Origin: Leptolyngbya sp. SIO1E4 | Lineage (GTDB): Bacteria > Cyanobacteriota > Cyanobacteriia > Phormidesmidales > Phormidesmidaceae | Reading direction: 5' to 3' | Assembly: GCA_010672825.2 (NCBI GenBank) | Contig: JAAHFU020000002.1 | Location: forward strand, 1,810,001 to 1,874,000 | Length of the DNA: 64,000 nt | The notes under the pieces: generated by a model | Told to the model about the DNA's origin: nothing | The model's input: only the letters and a program-made list of their open reading frames with translations | The model's database searches: none | Shown here: in pieces, positions 8,644-17,597 of the stretch | Position numbering within the stretch: position 1 is the first letter of the stretch | Layout: every line of letters starts with the position of its first letter | Program-made: the position numbers and the translations under genes

Positions 8644-9486
8644 ATGACCTACGCCACGGGCCACTCGATTCCTCAGGCTGATCCTCCCCGCTCGCCTCGG
8701 GAAACCCTGCCCACCATGTATGATTTGCCCAGCGAATTTCCTGAGGAACCAGGTTTGCCAGACGAGTTTCATGACCTCCAGCCTCAACTCCTCAGTCGCA
8801 CGCTTTCCCTGGCAGACTATCGCCGCGATAACTGGTTTACGGGGTCTGACCTTAACGTTTACTACGATGTGCATCACCCCCTTTGGCATAAGCGGCCAGA
8901 TTGGTTTCTGGCGCTGAATGTGCCCCGGCTCTACGATGGCCATGACTTGCGCCGCAGTTATGTGGTTTGGCAAGAGGGGCAGTCGCCCACGGTGGTGGTG
9001 GAGTTTCTCTCCCCCAGAACCGAACGAGAAGACTTGGGGCGGTTTTATCGTGATAGCGACCAAGTGAAAGAGGATCCAGAAACGGTGGTGCCGACAGAAT
9101 CGGCGAAAACTCCCAGCAAGCTAGAAGTGTACGAACGATATCTGCGAGTGCCGCACTACATTGTGTATAGCCGCTATAGTCAGCGCTTGCGATATTTCAA
9201 ACTGGTGGGCAGCCGTTATGAAGAGCAGTCGCTAGCGCCCAACAATCCGAGGCTTTGGCTGGAGGATTTGGGTGTGGGGTTAGGGCTGTGGCAAGGAGAC
9301 TTTGAGGGGATTTCAGGCTATTGGTTGAGGTGGTGTGATGAGGCGGGGACTTGGCTGCTGACGGATACTGAGAAAGCTGAACAGCGAGCTCAGCAGGCCC
9401 AGCAACAGGCCGAGCAGGCCGAGCAACGGGCAGAGCAATTGGCAAACCGGTTACGAGCTTTAGGGATTGATCCTGAAGAAGGGTAG
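8644..9486 (+). CDS. Uma2-family protein (PD-(D/E)XK nuclease fold)
   Basis: 280 aa from ATG 8644. An ATG at 8602 would add 14 residues, but relatives usually begin close to MTY...; neither has a clear ribosome site. The first half shows the cyanobacterial Uma2 pattern: MYDLPSEFPEEPGLPDEFH, GSDLNVYYD, then RSYVVWQEGQSPTVVVEFL with the E of the nuclease core, and KLEVYERYLRVPHYIVY. The C-terminal about 35 residues are a Gln/Glu/Ala heptad coiled coil (QQAEQAEQRAEQ). Uma2 genes are present in dozens of copies per cyanobacterial genome. Nuclease fold is established by structure for the family, but cellular role is not. The gene stands alone, flanked by family B repeats on both sides. Confidence 0.85.
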   Translation: MTYATGHSIPQADPPRSPRETLPTMYDLPSEFPEEPGLPDEFHDLQPQLLSRTLSLADYRRDNWFTGSDLNVYYDVHHPLWHKRPDWFLALNVPRLYDGHDLRRSYVVWQEGQSPTVVVEFLSPRTEREDLGRFYRDSDQVKEDPETVVPTESAKTPSKLEVYERYLRVPHYIVYSRYSQRLRYFKLVGSRYEEQSLAPNNPRLWLEDLGVGLGLWQGDFEGISGYWLRWCDEAGTWLLTDTEKAEQRAQQAQQQAEQAEQRAEQLANRLRALGIDPEEG

Positions 9487-9489
9487 CCT

Positions 9490-9540
9490 TATAGCCTTGT
9501 GCTCTTGAATCCAGTACATCTGAGCCAAGACAGAGTATAA
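9490..9540 (+). repeat. Dispersed repeat (family B), half copy
   Basis: TATAGCCTTGTGCTCTTGAA then CCAGTACATCTGAGCCAAGACAG (split here), matching the left arm of the copy at 39706-39799. The core and right arm are missing. It sits directly behind the Uma2 stop codon. Confidence 0.55.
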
Positions 9541-9659
9541 AGATGACCTCGCCGTTTGAAAGCAGACTATGGACATCTTTAACTTGCTAGCAAATCGCTA
9601 TTGGCGAGGCAGCAAAATACTATGGATGAACTTCAGTGGATGAACTTCAATGGGAAGTC

Positions 9660-10865
9660 TTAAACCTTGGCGAAGTTAGCTGGATCTTGATCGCGGCGAT
9701 GGTTAAGGGGAATGGGGGGACCTTGGCGATCGCCCGCTAAAGACGCGGTCTTTTCTAGCGCTTCCCGCAGACGCTTGGCGGCGTAAATAGACATGTCTCG
9801 GGGAACGTTGATGCGATCGCGTAAATAGCGCAAAGCCATGTCTGAACCGGTAGGCGGAGAACAAACTTCCCCCGTCATCATATAAGTCAGCGCACAGCGC
9901 AGCGCCTCATCAAACACAGGATCATCGGCAGGATTCACCCGAATAATATTGGCACGGTGTTTGAGAACCCGTTGGAGTGCTTCGGTACGAGAGGTTTCTG
10001 GTTCTGCATAAGTGACATCAGGCAGACCAAGCCAAGGGCCATTATCCACCTGCACTTTGTTGAGCTGCATTTGAGGCTCACCGTTTTCGTAGCAGCCCCC
10101 CATCTGAGGGGGCAAATCATGGGCGTGGGTGTGGAAGTCGCTCTGGGTACCGCGATAGGTGGGCCGACTCTCCATAGCATCAAACCAGGCCGATAGGCGA
10201 AGGTTCTCTTCCCGCAGGGAATAGCCCTTATAGTAATAGAGGCTGGCATTCATGCGCTCGACATAGGGCGTAAAGATCACATCGGCGGTGCTGAAGTCCT
10301 CTAAAAAATAGGAACCTGGGGTGCTGGCCAGGGTATCTTCCACCATTGCCACCACGTCTGTGAACTGCTTGCGGTTAGCTTGCTCTTGCCGAGGCGATCG
10401 CGTGGGGTAACAAAGCCAGGTACACCAAGCTCTAAACAGTAACCGTTCTAGCCGTCGCAGGGGAAGCACTTTGGGATCTGTCATACCCACATTTAAAGAC
10501 CCAAAAGTCCGCTCCAGCGCAATCAAGATGTCATCGCTTTCTGTGATCATGTGCCCATCTAGCTCAAGAGCTGGCAGCATTCCTGAGGGGACTTTGCGCT
10601 TATACCACCCCTCTTTCTTGCCGTAGCAAAACATCGTCACCTTTTCGATACGGTAAGGAATCTGCTTTTCTTCAAGCCACAGCCAAACCTTTTGACAGTA
10701 AGGACACCAGGCATGGTTGTCTCGGTACAGCGTCACCCGCACATCAGATTCAGTCTGGCCAAACAGACGTAAGCGCGACTGGGAATTGGTAGGGCCATTG
10801 ATGGGGTCGATGTCAAAGTCGGTGAGGGCTTCTAGCTCCGGCCAACTCAAGGGAGCAGTGGTCAT
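9660..10865 (-). CDS. Glutathione S-transferase family protein, long form
   Basis: 401 aa, nearly twice the usual GST length. Residues about 42-120 form the thioredoxin-fold N-terminal domain with a glutaredoxin-like C54-P-Y-C57 ([20 protein letters not shown]) and the cis-Pro/ESDDI glutathione-binding loop ([16 protein letters not shown]). A helical GST C-terminal domain follows to about 245. The last 150 residues are an extra region of unknown role with a helical [20 protein letters not shown] segment. Long GSTs of this kind occur in cyanobacteria and plastids. With both cysteines kept, glutathione-dependent thiol transfer or peroxide chemistry is plausible. The gene is monocistronic. Confidence 0.8.
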   Translation of the reverse strand: MTTAPLSWPELEALTDFDIDPINGPTNSQSRLRLFGQTESDVRVTLYRDNHAWCPYCQKVWLWLEEKQIPYRIEKVTMFCYGKKEGWYKRKVPSGMLPALELDGHMITESDDILIALERTFGSLNVGMTDPKVLPLRRLERLLFRAWCTWLCYPTRSPRQEQANRKQFTDVVAMVEDTLASTPGSYFLEDFSTADVIFTPYVERMNASLYYYKGYSLREENLRLSAWFDAMESRPTYRGTQSDFHTHAHDLPPQMGGCYENGEPQMQLNKVQVDNGPWLGLPDVTYAEPETSRTEALQRVLKHRANIIRVNPADDPVFDEALRCALTYMMTGEVCSPPTGSDMALRYLRDRINVPRDMSIYAAKRLREALEKTASLAGDRQGPPIPLNHRRDQDPANFAKV

Positions 10866-10979
10866 ATGGATGTGACTATCCTGATGGGCTCAACATCCTT
10901 AAGATAACTTAATGATGCGTCTGCTTAATGCTGCTGACGATGGAGAGTAACGGGGCCGTTGCGATCGCATGCCATGTAG

Positions 10980-11108
10980 TTACGATCTGCTCGCTGTTGT
11001 ATTGAGAAAACGCAAGTTACCGTTGAAATTCCTGACGAAGTTGCTCAACGGCTAACTATTTCTTTGGTCAACCTCTTGGGTCAGCGATTGTTATTTTCTT
11101 TTGCATGA
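10980..11108 (+). pseudogene. Remnant of an antitoxin-like gene (UPF0175 type)
   Basis: An open frame without a start codon reads EKTQVTVEIPDEVAQRLT (about 11004-11057). This closely resembles the N-terminus of UPF0175 antitoxin-like proteins (xVTLEIPDEVAQRL). After this the similarity ends, and the frame stops at 11106 inside the 3' end of the opposite GNAT gene. No partner toxin gene is adjacent. It is probably a truncated relic. Confidence 0.4.
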
Positions 11109-11502
11109 AGTAGAGCGTGTGACCTTCAGGATAATCATCGAGCTGACCAAATACAGCGTAGCCAAATCGCTCGTAAAACTCCCTTGCTTGAAAGCTAAAG
11201 GTCATGAGGCAGCTAGAGCGACACCCCCTCTGCACGCCAAGCCGCTCGGCCTCTTTTAATAATGACGAACCGATTCCGTCCTGCCGATAGGGGTCTTCTA
11301 TCCAAAGGACGTGAATATAGAGCCACTGTAGACCTGTGGAACCGGTTAACCCTCCCAACAAATTGCCGTCTGCATCCCTGGCTGCAAGCTGCAGGGGGCG
11401 CTCATTGGTAAAGCCTGTTTTCTGGGCATTGTAAGTATCAATGCGATCGCTCAGCATTTCAGCTTCTGCTGCTGAAAGTGTCTCATCAATCGTGAATTTC
11501 AC
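11068..11502 (-). CDS. GNAT-family N-acetyltransferase
   Basis: 144 aa, a single GNAT domain. The acetyl-CoA pyrophosphate loop is YRQDGIGSSLLKEAERLG, preceded by the beta-4 strand WLYIHVLWIEDPY and followed by ARDFYERFGY-like AREFYERFGYAVFG and a C-terminal YFMQKKI. The substrate cannot be told. It is the last of three closely spaced minus-strand genes (gaps 51 and 33 bp). Confidence 0.85.
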   Translation of the reverse strand: MKFTIDETLSAAEAEMLSDRIDTYNAQKTGFTNERPLQLAARDADGNLLGGLTGSTGLQWLYIHVLWIEDPYRQDGIGSSLLKEAERLGVQRGCRSSCLMTFSFQAREFYERFGYAVFGQLDDYPEGHTLYFMQKKITIADPRG

Positions 11503-11553
11503 GCCTGTATTCCCTCGTTAATCGATATCGTTTTTACAAGCAGTTTTGCGCGC

Positions 11554-12171
11554 CTATTCACGGCCTTTTAGAAATTGCCAAATAGGTCTGTCGTCCCAGA
11601 CTTGTGCTTCGATAAATCGGTCATATCGCCAGTGCTCTTCAGTTTTCCATCGATCGCCTGGCATGCCATATTCATTAACGATCACACTGATTTCTTCCCA
11701 CGTAAAGACTTGACCATGAATGGGTTTCCGATACGAATGCGCCCGTCCGGTGGTGTCTGTTGCGATCGCCAAGCTTGGCATACTGTCAGGATAGGTAAAC
11801 GAAATCATATCACTGCTAAACAGAGCTAATGGCAGCTGCAGCTTAATTGGATTGGTTGCGCTAAAAAAGCCATCTCTTTGAAAGAAATCATCATTTTCGC
11901 CGAGAACAAAATATAGCGGGTGTTTCAGGTGAGGGTGCTTACCCTTCTTTACAAATTCACGGTAGAGCCACGCTTCAACCCTTCGGCGTTCTTCAAGATA
12001 ACCAGGATGTAACCATGCTCGCTGACCGCTCTCCTTGAGGATAGATAAAAGTCCCTCAGCTACCATGTCAGGGGCGCTACAAACATTTTTCAATATATCA
12101 CTGCCTTCCTGATAGTAGTGTGTAATGTAGTTGGGGATTTCGTTGGGGATTTCGTTGGGGATTTCCTGCAT
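11554..12171 (-). CDS. Hypothetical protein with N-terminal NEIP tandem repeat
   Basis: 205 aa, no family recognised. It is soluble, aromatic-rich and without signal peptide. The second half has a compact, conserved-looking pattern (HPLYFVLGENDDFF; PLALFSSDMISFTYPDS; WKTEEHWRYDRFIEAQVW) compatible with a small alpha/beta domain. The N-terminus is a 12-bp tandem repeat giving MQEIPNEIPNEIPNY; an in-frame start inside or after the repeat may be used instead. It lies between two GNAT genes in the same orientation and may be cotranscribed with them. Confidence 0.7.
   Translation of the reverse strand: MQEIPNEIPNEIPNYITHYYQEGSDILKNVCSAPDMVAEGLLSILKESGQRAWLHPGYLEERRRVEAWLYREFVKKGKHPHLKHPLYFVLGENDDFFQRDGFFSATNPIKLQLPLALFSSDMISFTYPDSMPSLAIATDTTGRAHSYRKPIHGQVFTWEEISVIVNEYGMPGDRWKTEEHWRYDRFIEAQVWDDRPIWQFLKGRE
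12130..12165 (-). repeat. 12-bp tandem repeat, three perfect copies
   Basis: Unit GAAATCCCCAAC on the minus strand, repeated three times without a mismatch in the 5' end of the hypothetical gene (12130-12141, 12142-12153, 12154-12165). In-frame copy-number change would lengthen or shorten the protein by four residues. Confidence 0.9.
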
Positions 12172-12204
12172 CTAATTTCAGGACTCTCTACAAGACTGGT
12201 AACT

Positions 12205-12735
12205 CTATATTGTGCGCTGCTCTATAGAGTGATAAACCGCATCTAAATTGAAAATATGTATTTGCTTTTCATGGCGTAACCCTGCTTTTTCCATCACTCT
12301 TCTGGAAGCAATATTGTCAGGCAGTGCTAATGCAATGATCCTGTCTAAGTTAGCGACATCAAACCCGTATGCAATAGAAGCTTTGACAGCTTGAGTGGTA
12401 ATTCCTCTGCCCCAATACGCTTTAGCTAAACCGTAAAGAACTTCAACGTCATCTAGCTCAGCTAAGTAACGCAAACCGCAATAGCCAACCATCTGAGACG
12501 AAGCATTTTCTAGAATGGTCCAAATTCCATACCTGCGCTGTTGCCAATGCTCAACAAAAGACCGAATCGATTTTTCCACCTTTTCTCTAGAGATGGGGGT
12601 GCCTCGACTGGGGAGGAAGCGGGTCACTTCAGGATCCGCCCAAATGGTTGCGAGGGCATTCAAGTCAGCGGATTGAATGGGGCGCATTGTAAACCCATTG
12701 GGCAGTAAAGCCGTTAGCTCGGTAAAACTGACCAT
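12205..12735 (-). CDS. RimJ/RimL-type GNAT acetyltransferase
   Basis: 176 aa with the GNAT_3 arrangement typical of the RimJ/RimL class: N-terminal LRPI-like MRPIQSADLNALATIWADPE, TRFLPSRGTP, then the acetyl-CoA loop YWGRGITTQAVKASIAYGF, and C-terminal IIALALPDNIASRRVMEKAGL. This class acetylates protein N-termini or small molecules and antibiotics; the target is unknown here. First gene of the minus-strand trio. Confidence 0.88.
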   Translation of the reverse strand: MVSFTELTALLPNGFTMRPIQSADLNALATIWADPEVTRFLPSRGTPISREKVEKSIRSFVEHWQQRRYGIWTILENASSQMVGYCGLRYLAELDDVEVLYGLAKAYWGRGITTQAVKASIAYGFDVANLDRIIALALPDNIASRRVMEKAGLRHEKQIHIFNLDAVYHSIEQRTI

Positions 12736-12830
12736 TCGTCATCCATCAAGCCATCGCAATCAACCTAACACCAATGCTTCAGATTGCCCCGTATGATGCA
12801 AGGGATTCCTGGTTGTTCCCAGAGGCGAAG

Positions 12831-13268
12831 ATGGCGATTTTTCAGACCGTTTTGGAACTCTCCACCGATGACAGCATTGGCATCTACAACATCACCGAGA
12901 AAATTCAGACGTTTGTGGAGTCGACTCAGATCCAGGCAGGTCAGGTGCTGGTGTTCTCTCGTCACACTACAACGACCTTGGCGATTAACGAGTATGAGGA
13001 ACGGCTGCTGACGGATATTAAAACGTACCTGCGTAAACTGGCTCCCCCTGGGGACAAATACCTGCACAACGATTTGCACCTCCGAGAGGTGCCGCCTGAT
13101 GAACCTGAAAATGCCCATTCTCACCTGATGGCGATGACGTTAAGCACAAGCGAAATCGTCCCTGTTGTGGCCGGGCAACTCGCCTTAGGAACCTACCAGT
13201 CGATATTGTTTGTAGAGCTAGATGGGCCTCGGCAACGGACGTTGTTTGTACAGGTAACGGGTGAGTAG
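12831..13268 (+). CDS. YjbQ-family (UPF0047) protein, secondary thiamine-phosphate synthase
   Basis: 145 aa from ATG 12831, chosen because GAGG at 12822-12825 sits five bases upstream and the family is about 140 aa; an ATG at 12774 would add 19 residues. Family signature histidines are present: SRHTTTTLAINE, then HNDLHLREVPPDEPENAHSH (20 residues shown) with the metal-binding His cluster, and ALGTYQSILFVELDGPRQR. E. coli YjbQ has weak thiamine-phosphate synthase activity, but the physiological role remains unclear. It is divergent from the GNAT gene at 12735. Confidence 0.9.
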   Translation: MAIFQTVLELSTDDSIGIYNITEKIQTFVESTQIQAGQVLVFSRHTTTTLAINEYEERLLTDIKTYLRKLAPPGDKYLHNDLHLREVPPDEPENAHSHLMAMTLSTSEIVPVVAGQLALGTYQSILFVELDGPRQRTLFVQVTGE

Positions 13269-13312
13269 GGGATGCCAGTATCTTTCCGAGTTGAGGCTAC
13301 AAAGATTTGGAC

Positions 13313-14515
13313 CTAGTCAAGATGGTCGCGAATCATTTGTAATAACTGTTCGGGCTGAGGGGGTTTGACTAAGAACTCAGTAGCCCCTGCCAGACGAGCG
13401 CGCGCGCGATCGATGGGTTTATTCTGCCCGGTCAGAATAATGATGGGCGTTTCCTTAAAAACAGGGGTATCCCGTAAGAATTTACAGACGCTGTAGCCAT
13501 CTGCGTTGGGCAGCATCAAGTCCAGCAAAATCAGGCTGGGTCTATGCTCAATTAGCTGAGAAAAGCCCCGCATCGGTTCTTGAATGATCAACACACGATA
13601 GCCCGCCGAAACCAGGATTTTTTTAAGGCTATGGGCTAACACAGGGCTATCGTCAATACATGCAATTTCAGGGGGGCCATCGGTGGGAGCCTTAGAAGGT
13701 TTAGAGGCGGCGGCGGGTGTAGAGGGTATGGCAGGAGCCGCTTGAGGGGTCTTCGCTTTAACAGACTGTTCAGCTGATGGTGCTTTGTCTGATGGCTGCA
13801 CCAGAGGTAACGATAAATCAGGGACGGATTGTAGTTCTAGAGTCCCTGTCTGAATTAATGGAACGAGGGGTTTTGCGATCTCGGCAAGAGATTTGTCAAG
13901 ATACCCAGCGATATCCCAAAGCGTGAAGTCTCCCTTGAGGTATTCATCTGAGATCGGCAAGGATTGGGCTTCAGCCGTTCCCTTAAGCACCGGTGACAGG
14001 GTTGGATTAAGCTGCTCCAACCCCCCAGCTTGCCACTGCTGCTGCATATCGCTGACTTTATTCAGCGTCATTTGCATTTCCCAGCTAGACAGCGCAATGC
14101 TCTGGCAGGTGCGAGATATTGGAAATGACATCGGTTTCCAATCACTTTTCAGCTCAGTGCAATAACTTAACTCGAATAAACACTCTTGGATAATGGTACG
14201 AATCAGGAGTTTAGCTCGGATCAGACTCAACTGCTGTTGGCTAATCCCCTGGTCTAGTGAGCGTATCTGCCAAGAAGACTGATGGTCCAGAGACTGCGTC
14301 GTATCAGCCTGCCAATTGCAGTTAGGGAAATACTTCTTTAAAGTGCGGTTCCAGCGTCGAACGGCATGACGTCCATCCACAGCATAGAGTAACTGACCTT
14401 GAACAAAGTTAAGTGTCCAAGTGACTTGGTGATCGTTGAGAACTAGGTGCCCATCAAATTGTTTATCTGCGGGTTCTAATAGTTCAGCCAGCTCTGTGAG
14501 TTTCATTGGCAGCAA
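13313..14515 (-). CDS. PatA-type response regulator (PATAN domain plus receiver)
   Basis: 400 aa. The N-terminal part (residues about 1-110) has the PatA/PixG-type start, LTELAELLEPADKQFDGHLV and VTWTLNFVQGQLLYAVDG. A helical middle follows, then an Ala/Pro/Thr-rich linker (about 245-285) and a C-terminal CheY-like receiver with acidic IDDSP, phospho-acceptor Asp in LILLDLMLPNADG, Thr in IIILTGQ and Lys in FLVKPP. PatA-type regulators accompany cyanobacterial phototaxis/chemotaxis operons (e.g. PixG). Here the gene is divergent from the MCP-CheA operon across 1.2 kb, and phosphotransfer from that CheA is the obvious hypothesis. Confidence 0.85.
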   Translation of the reverse strand: MLPMKLTELAELLEPADKQFDGHLVLNDHQVTWTLNFVQGQLLYAVDGRHAVRRWNRTLKKYFPNCNWQADTTQSLDHQSSWQIRSLDQGISQQQLSLIRAKLLIRTIIQECLFELSYCTELKSDWKPMSFPISRTCQSIALSSWEMQMTLNKVSDMQQQWQAGGLEQLNPTLSPVLKGTAEAQSLPISDEYLKGDFTLWDIAGYLDKSLAEIAKPLVPLIQTGTLELQSVPDLSLPLVQPSDKAPSAEQSVKAKTPQAAPAIPSTPAAASKPSKAPTDGPPEIACIDDSPVLAHSLKKILVSAGYRVLIIQEPMRGFSQLIEHRPSLILLDLMLPNADGYSVCKFLRDTPVFKETPIIILTGQNKPIDRARARLAGATEFLVKPPQPEQLLQMIRDHLD

Positions 14516-15687
14516 TTAAGAAGTTAATGTCTTCAGGGTGATTTACCGATTTCCTATGCGCTTTAAGCAGAAACCTTGATCTAAGGAAGGCCACAAAATC
14601 GTCAAGCAAATACATCAATAAAAATTAATGAGTCAACCGTCTCACCAAATAACATTTTCGAGCTCTTTGAGAGAAACCAGGAAATATTTCTCTGAAGTTT
14701 CTGAACTCTGGCATGAAGCCTTGATAACCTCCCAGTCTCTCAGATTAGATATCTGCACTGTTAGGGTTTAAAAAGTTACTTGGCCTGGCCCGCATTATTA
14801 CTATGGCAGTCAGACGGGTGTCTGGTTGACCTCCGGCTCTGTGTCTTTGAATACACAAAAAGGATATTGATATCGTTTGAAAATTTGAGTTTGATAATCG
14901 GACTCATCGAGGTTTTCCACGCCCAAAACCTATCTTATGTTGATAAGATTTTTCCCTGTAAAGTATCTAAACTCGCTCAAACTTGACTCTGCTTATAGAC
15001 TTGATAAAGCTATAGTAAAGTTGCCACAGAGCCCCTTAAAAACTTACGATCGCCCATTAACTTTGTAAGTAAGCCCAACCACTGCTTTCGGGATTTGGCT
15101 TCCAGTAAAAGGCTGTAAGCCTCATAGGGCAACCATTTTGGCGAGTTTGTGGCGCTGTGACTAAATCCTTATGCCCCCAAGGATTACAGACATTTCTTGA
15201 TTCAGACTCCCCTCGCATCCCATTAGAGCCATTACAGATTAAATAAACTCTAGTCGTTGACTAAGAGTGCTAAGGGTGTCAGGCGCAGTCAACATCTACC
15301 ATTAACTTTTGTAAAGCTATCCTGCTCCTTAACTGTAAAGGAGGAAGGTTTTTGGGGTGATCAATCTCTGCCACTTAGTTTTATTTGTCTTCTCTTCAGC
15401 TAATGATTGAAATCAATTTATTTTGGTCAGTCCTTTGAGAAAAGAGCAGTCTTCTGCGTTTCCATAATTCTATTGATCGGCGCCCTGCTTAGGTGACTTT
15501 TGCCTCTTAGCGGTAGGTTGTACCGTCAGGCTTTGCTCTTAAATCTGCACGATGAAATCGAGATCGTGATGTTGCGCCTAAGGCCTCATTCTCTCGACTT
15601 TCATAGTTGCACTCTGTGCACCTCAACGGGCTCTTCGGAGCAGCGCAGGTGTCCTCTTTGATGTCCAATCGTTGTAGGTCAATCCTT
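14516..15687. other. Long intergenic region upstream of the chemotaxis operon
   Basis: About 1.17 kb with no convincing gene. It is A+T-rich and carries no member of the repeat families seen elsewhere. Near 15636 is a small GCTCTTCGGAGC hairpin just upstream of the MCP start region, and AAGGAGGAAGG lies at about 15337. It presumably contains the promoters of the PatA-like gene and the operon and may encode a long leader or small RNA; I cannot identify a known RNA family. Confidence 0.4.
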
Positions 15688-17577
15688 ATGTTTGCAAATT
15701 TTTTCGGCGGACTTCGGAAGCTCAAACTTCAACACCAACTCCTACTGCTAGTTTTGTTGAGCGCGGCAATTCCGGCCTCACTAGTGGGGGTGCTGGGTAC
15801 CGTTTCTGCCTCGGGGTCTTTGTCAGCCAGTGCTGAAGCTGTACTGCAGGAAGAGGCTGGGGACGAAATTGAAGAGATCGACGCTTTTTTAAGCGGCATC
15901 CGAAATGATGTCATATTCATGGGCAAGCTGCCTGCGATTCAGGGGATGGTCCGAGCGGAGGCTAACGGCGGGACTGATCCTGAAGATGGCTCTAGCTATG
16001 AAGAGTGGCGAGAGCGGCTGACAGGTATCTTAGTCGCCAAGATTGGTGAGCATTCCCAATATATGCAGCTGCGATATATCGATGAAGCCGGTCAGGAAGT
16101 GGTGCGGGTTGATTCCGTTGACGGTGTCGCCACCGTGATTGCAGATGCCGATCTGCAAAATAAAGGCGACCGAGAGTATTTCACCAACACCACAGTATTG
16201 GCTGAGGGGGATGTCTATGTTTCGGCTTTGAATTTGAACCAGGAACAGGGGGTGGTTGAAGAGCCCTACAGGCCAGTTATTCGATACGCCACCCCAATTG
16301 TTGATGAGGCTGGCCAACAGCGGGGAATTGTCATTGCCAATGTCTTTGCAAATCAGCTGCTGGATGAACTGTCCACCTCCGGCACTCGGTATACGGGCGA
16401 GGAGCTGTTGCTGGTGAATGAATCTGGCTATTTCCTGCATCACCCTGATCCGGCAAAGGAGTGGGGCTTTGATGTAGGCCATGACGAAACCCTGGCGAAG
16501 GATGTCTCGCCGGCTGTGGCTGAGCAAATCTTGGGCAATGAACAGGGCCTAATCGATATCGGCAGTCATATCCTGGCGTACAACAGATTTGTTCCCAGTG
16601 CTAATCAGCCCTATGCCTTAACGGTCATCAGTAAAGTCCCTCGGGGCAGCGTCTTTGCCTCGGTGAACTCCTTTAAGGTTTTTGCAACACTCACGGTTTT
16701 GATCTCCCTGGGGTTGGTGATGCCGGTTGCCGTTTTCCGAGGTCGACAGCTCGTGCGGCTGCTTGAGAAGCTGGCTTCGAACATTTCCACCTCCAGCCAA
16801 GAAATGGCCACCACGATCTCAGAGCAAGAGCGTATCGCCAGCCAGCAGGCGGCTTCGGTGAATGAAACCACCACCACCATGGATGAGCTAGAAGCTTCTT
16901 CTCGCCACGCGGCAGAACAGGCAAATGCGGCTGTTGAGGCAGCCAAACAGGCTTTCACCGCGTCAGAAGGGGGTGCCCAAGCGGTGGGTGAAGGGTTAGA
17001 AGGGATGTTTGCCCTCGAACAAAAAGTAGAGGCGATCGCTGAGCAAATTGTGAACCTCAGCGGCCAGGCAGGCCAAATTGGGAGCATTTCTCAGCTGGTG
17101 GCGGACTTTGCCAACCAAACCAACATGCTGGCGCTCAACTCATCGGTTGAGGCGGTGCGTGCAGGCGAGCACGGAAAAGGCTTTGCGGTCGTGGCCAATG
17201 AAATTCGGAAATTGTCCGACCAAAGTCAACAATCTGCTGACAAAATCAACACCCTGGTATCTGACATTCAGAAGGCCATTAATGAAACGGTCATGGTGAC
17301 AGAAGAAGGGACAAAAACCGTGAAAACAGGTGTGCACATTGCAAAACGAACCGAAGGTGCCTTCAACGAAGTTAAAGGCGCTGTCAATCAGGTGGTGTTG
17401 AACAACCAGCAAGTTTCTCTGAACTTGAAGCAACAGGTAGACGCCATTCAACAGGTTGTCGATGCAATGGACGTCATCAACCGAGGGGCGAAAGAGACTG
17501 CCAGTGGCTTGAACCAAACAAAAGCGGCGACAGAGCAACTCAATGAAGCTGCCCTAGACCTCCAGCAAGTGGTATAG
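15688..17577 (+). CDS. Methyl-accepting chemotaxis protein (Cache-type sensor)
   Basis: 629 aa from ATG 15688 ([15 protein letters not shown] then a membrane segment). Upstream starts at 15607 (TTG) and 15661 (ATG) are possible. A first membrane segment near residues 19-40 is followed by a periplasmic sensor of about 290 residues with a dCache-like pattern ([31 protein letters not shown]). After TM2 (about residues 330-352) the cytoplasmic part begins almost at once, with no recognisable HAMP domain. The hairpin tip is conserved ([20 protein letters not shown]). No C-terminal CheR-tethering pentapeptide is present; the protein ends LDLQQVV. First gene of the che operon, 20 bp before cheA. Confidence 0.9.
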   Translation: MFANFFGGLRKLKLQHQLLLLVLLSAAIPASLVGVLGTVSASGSLSASAEAVLQEEAGDEIEEIDAFLSGIRNDVIFMGKLPAIQGMVRAEANGGTDPEDGSSYEEWRERLTGILVAKIGEHSQYMQLRYIDEAGQEVVRVDSVDGVATVIADADLQNKGDREYFTNTTVLAEGDVYVSALNLNQEQGVVEEPYRPVIRYATPIVDEAGQQRGIVIANVFANQLLDELSTSGTRYTGEELLLVNESGYFLHHPDPAKEWGFDVGHDETLAKDVSPAVAEQILGNEQGLIDIGSHILAYNRFVPSANQPYALTVISKVPRGSVFASVNSFKVFATLTVLISLGLVMPVAVFRGRQLVRLLEKLASNISTSSQEMATTISEQERIASQQAASVNETTTTMDELEASSRHAAEQANAAVEAAKQAFTASEGGAQAVGEGLEGMFALEQKVEAIAEQIVNLSGQAGQIGSISQLVADFANQTNMLALNSSVEAVRAGEHGKGFAVVANEIRKLSDQSQQSADKINTLVSDIQKAINETVMVTEEGTKTVKTGVHIAKRTEGAFNEVKGAVNQVVLNNQQVSLNLKQQVDAIQQVVDAMDVINRGAKETASGLNQTKAATEQLNEAALDLQQVV

Positions 17578-17597
17578 CCAAACGGTAAATTCCGACC

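Noticed and set aside
14780-14986. 68-codon open frame upstream of the chemotaxis operon
   Set aside because: No ribosome site, no recognisable protein pattern, and composition like the surrounding non-coding DNA.
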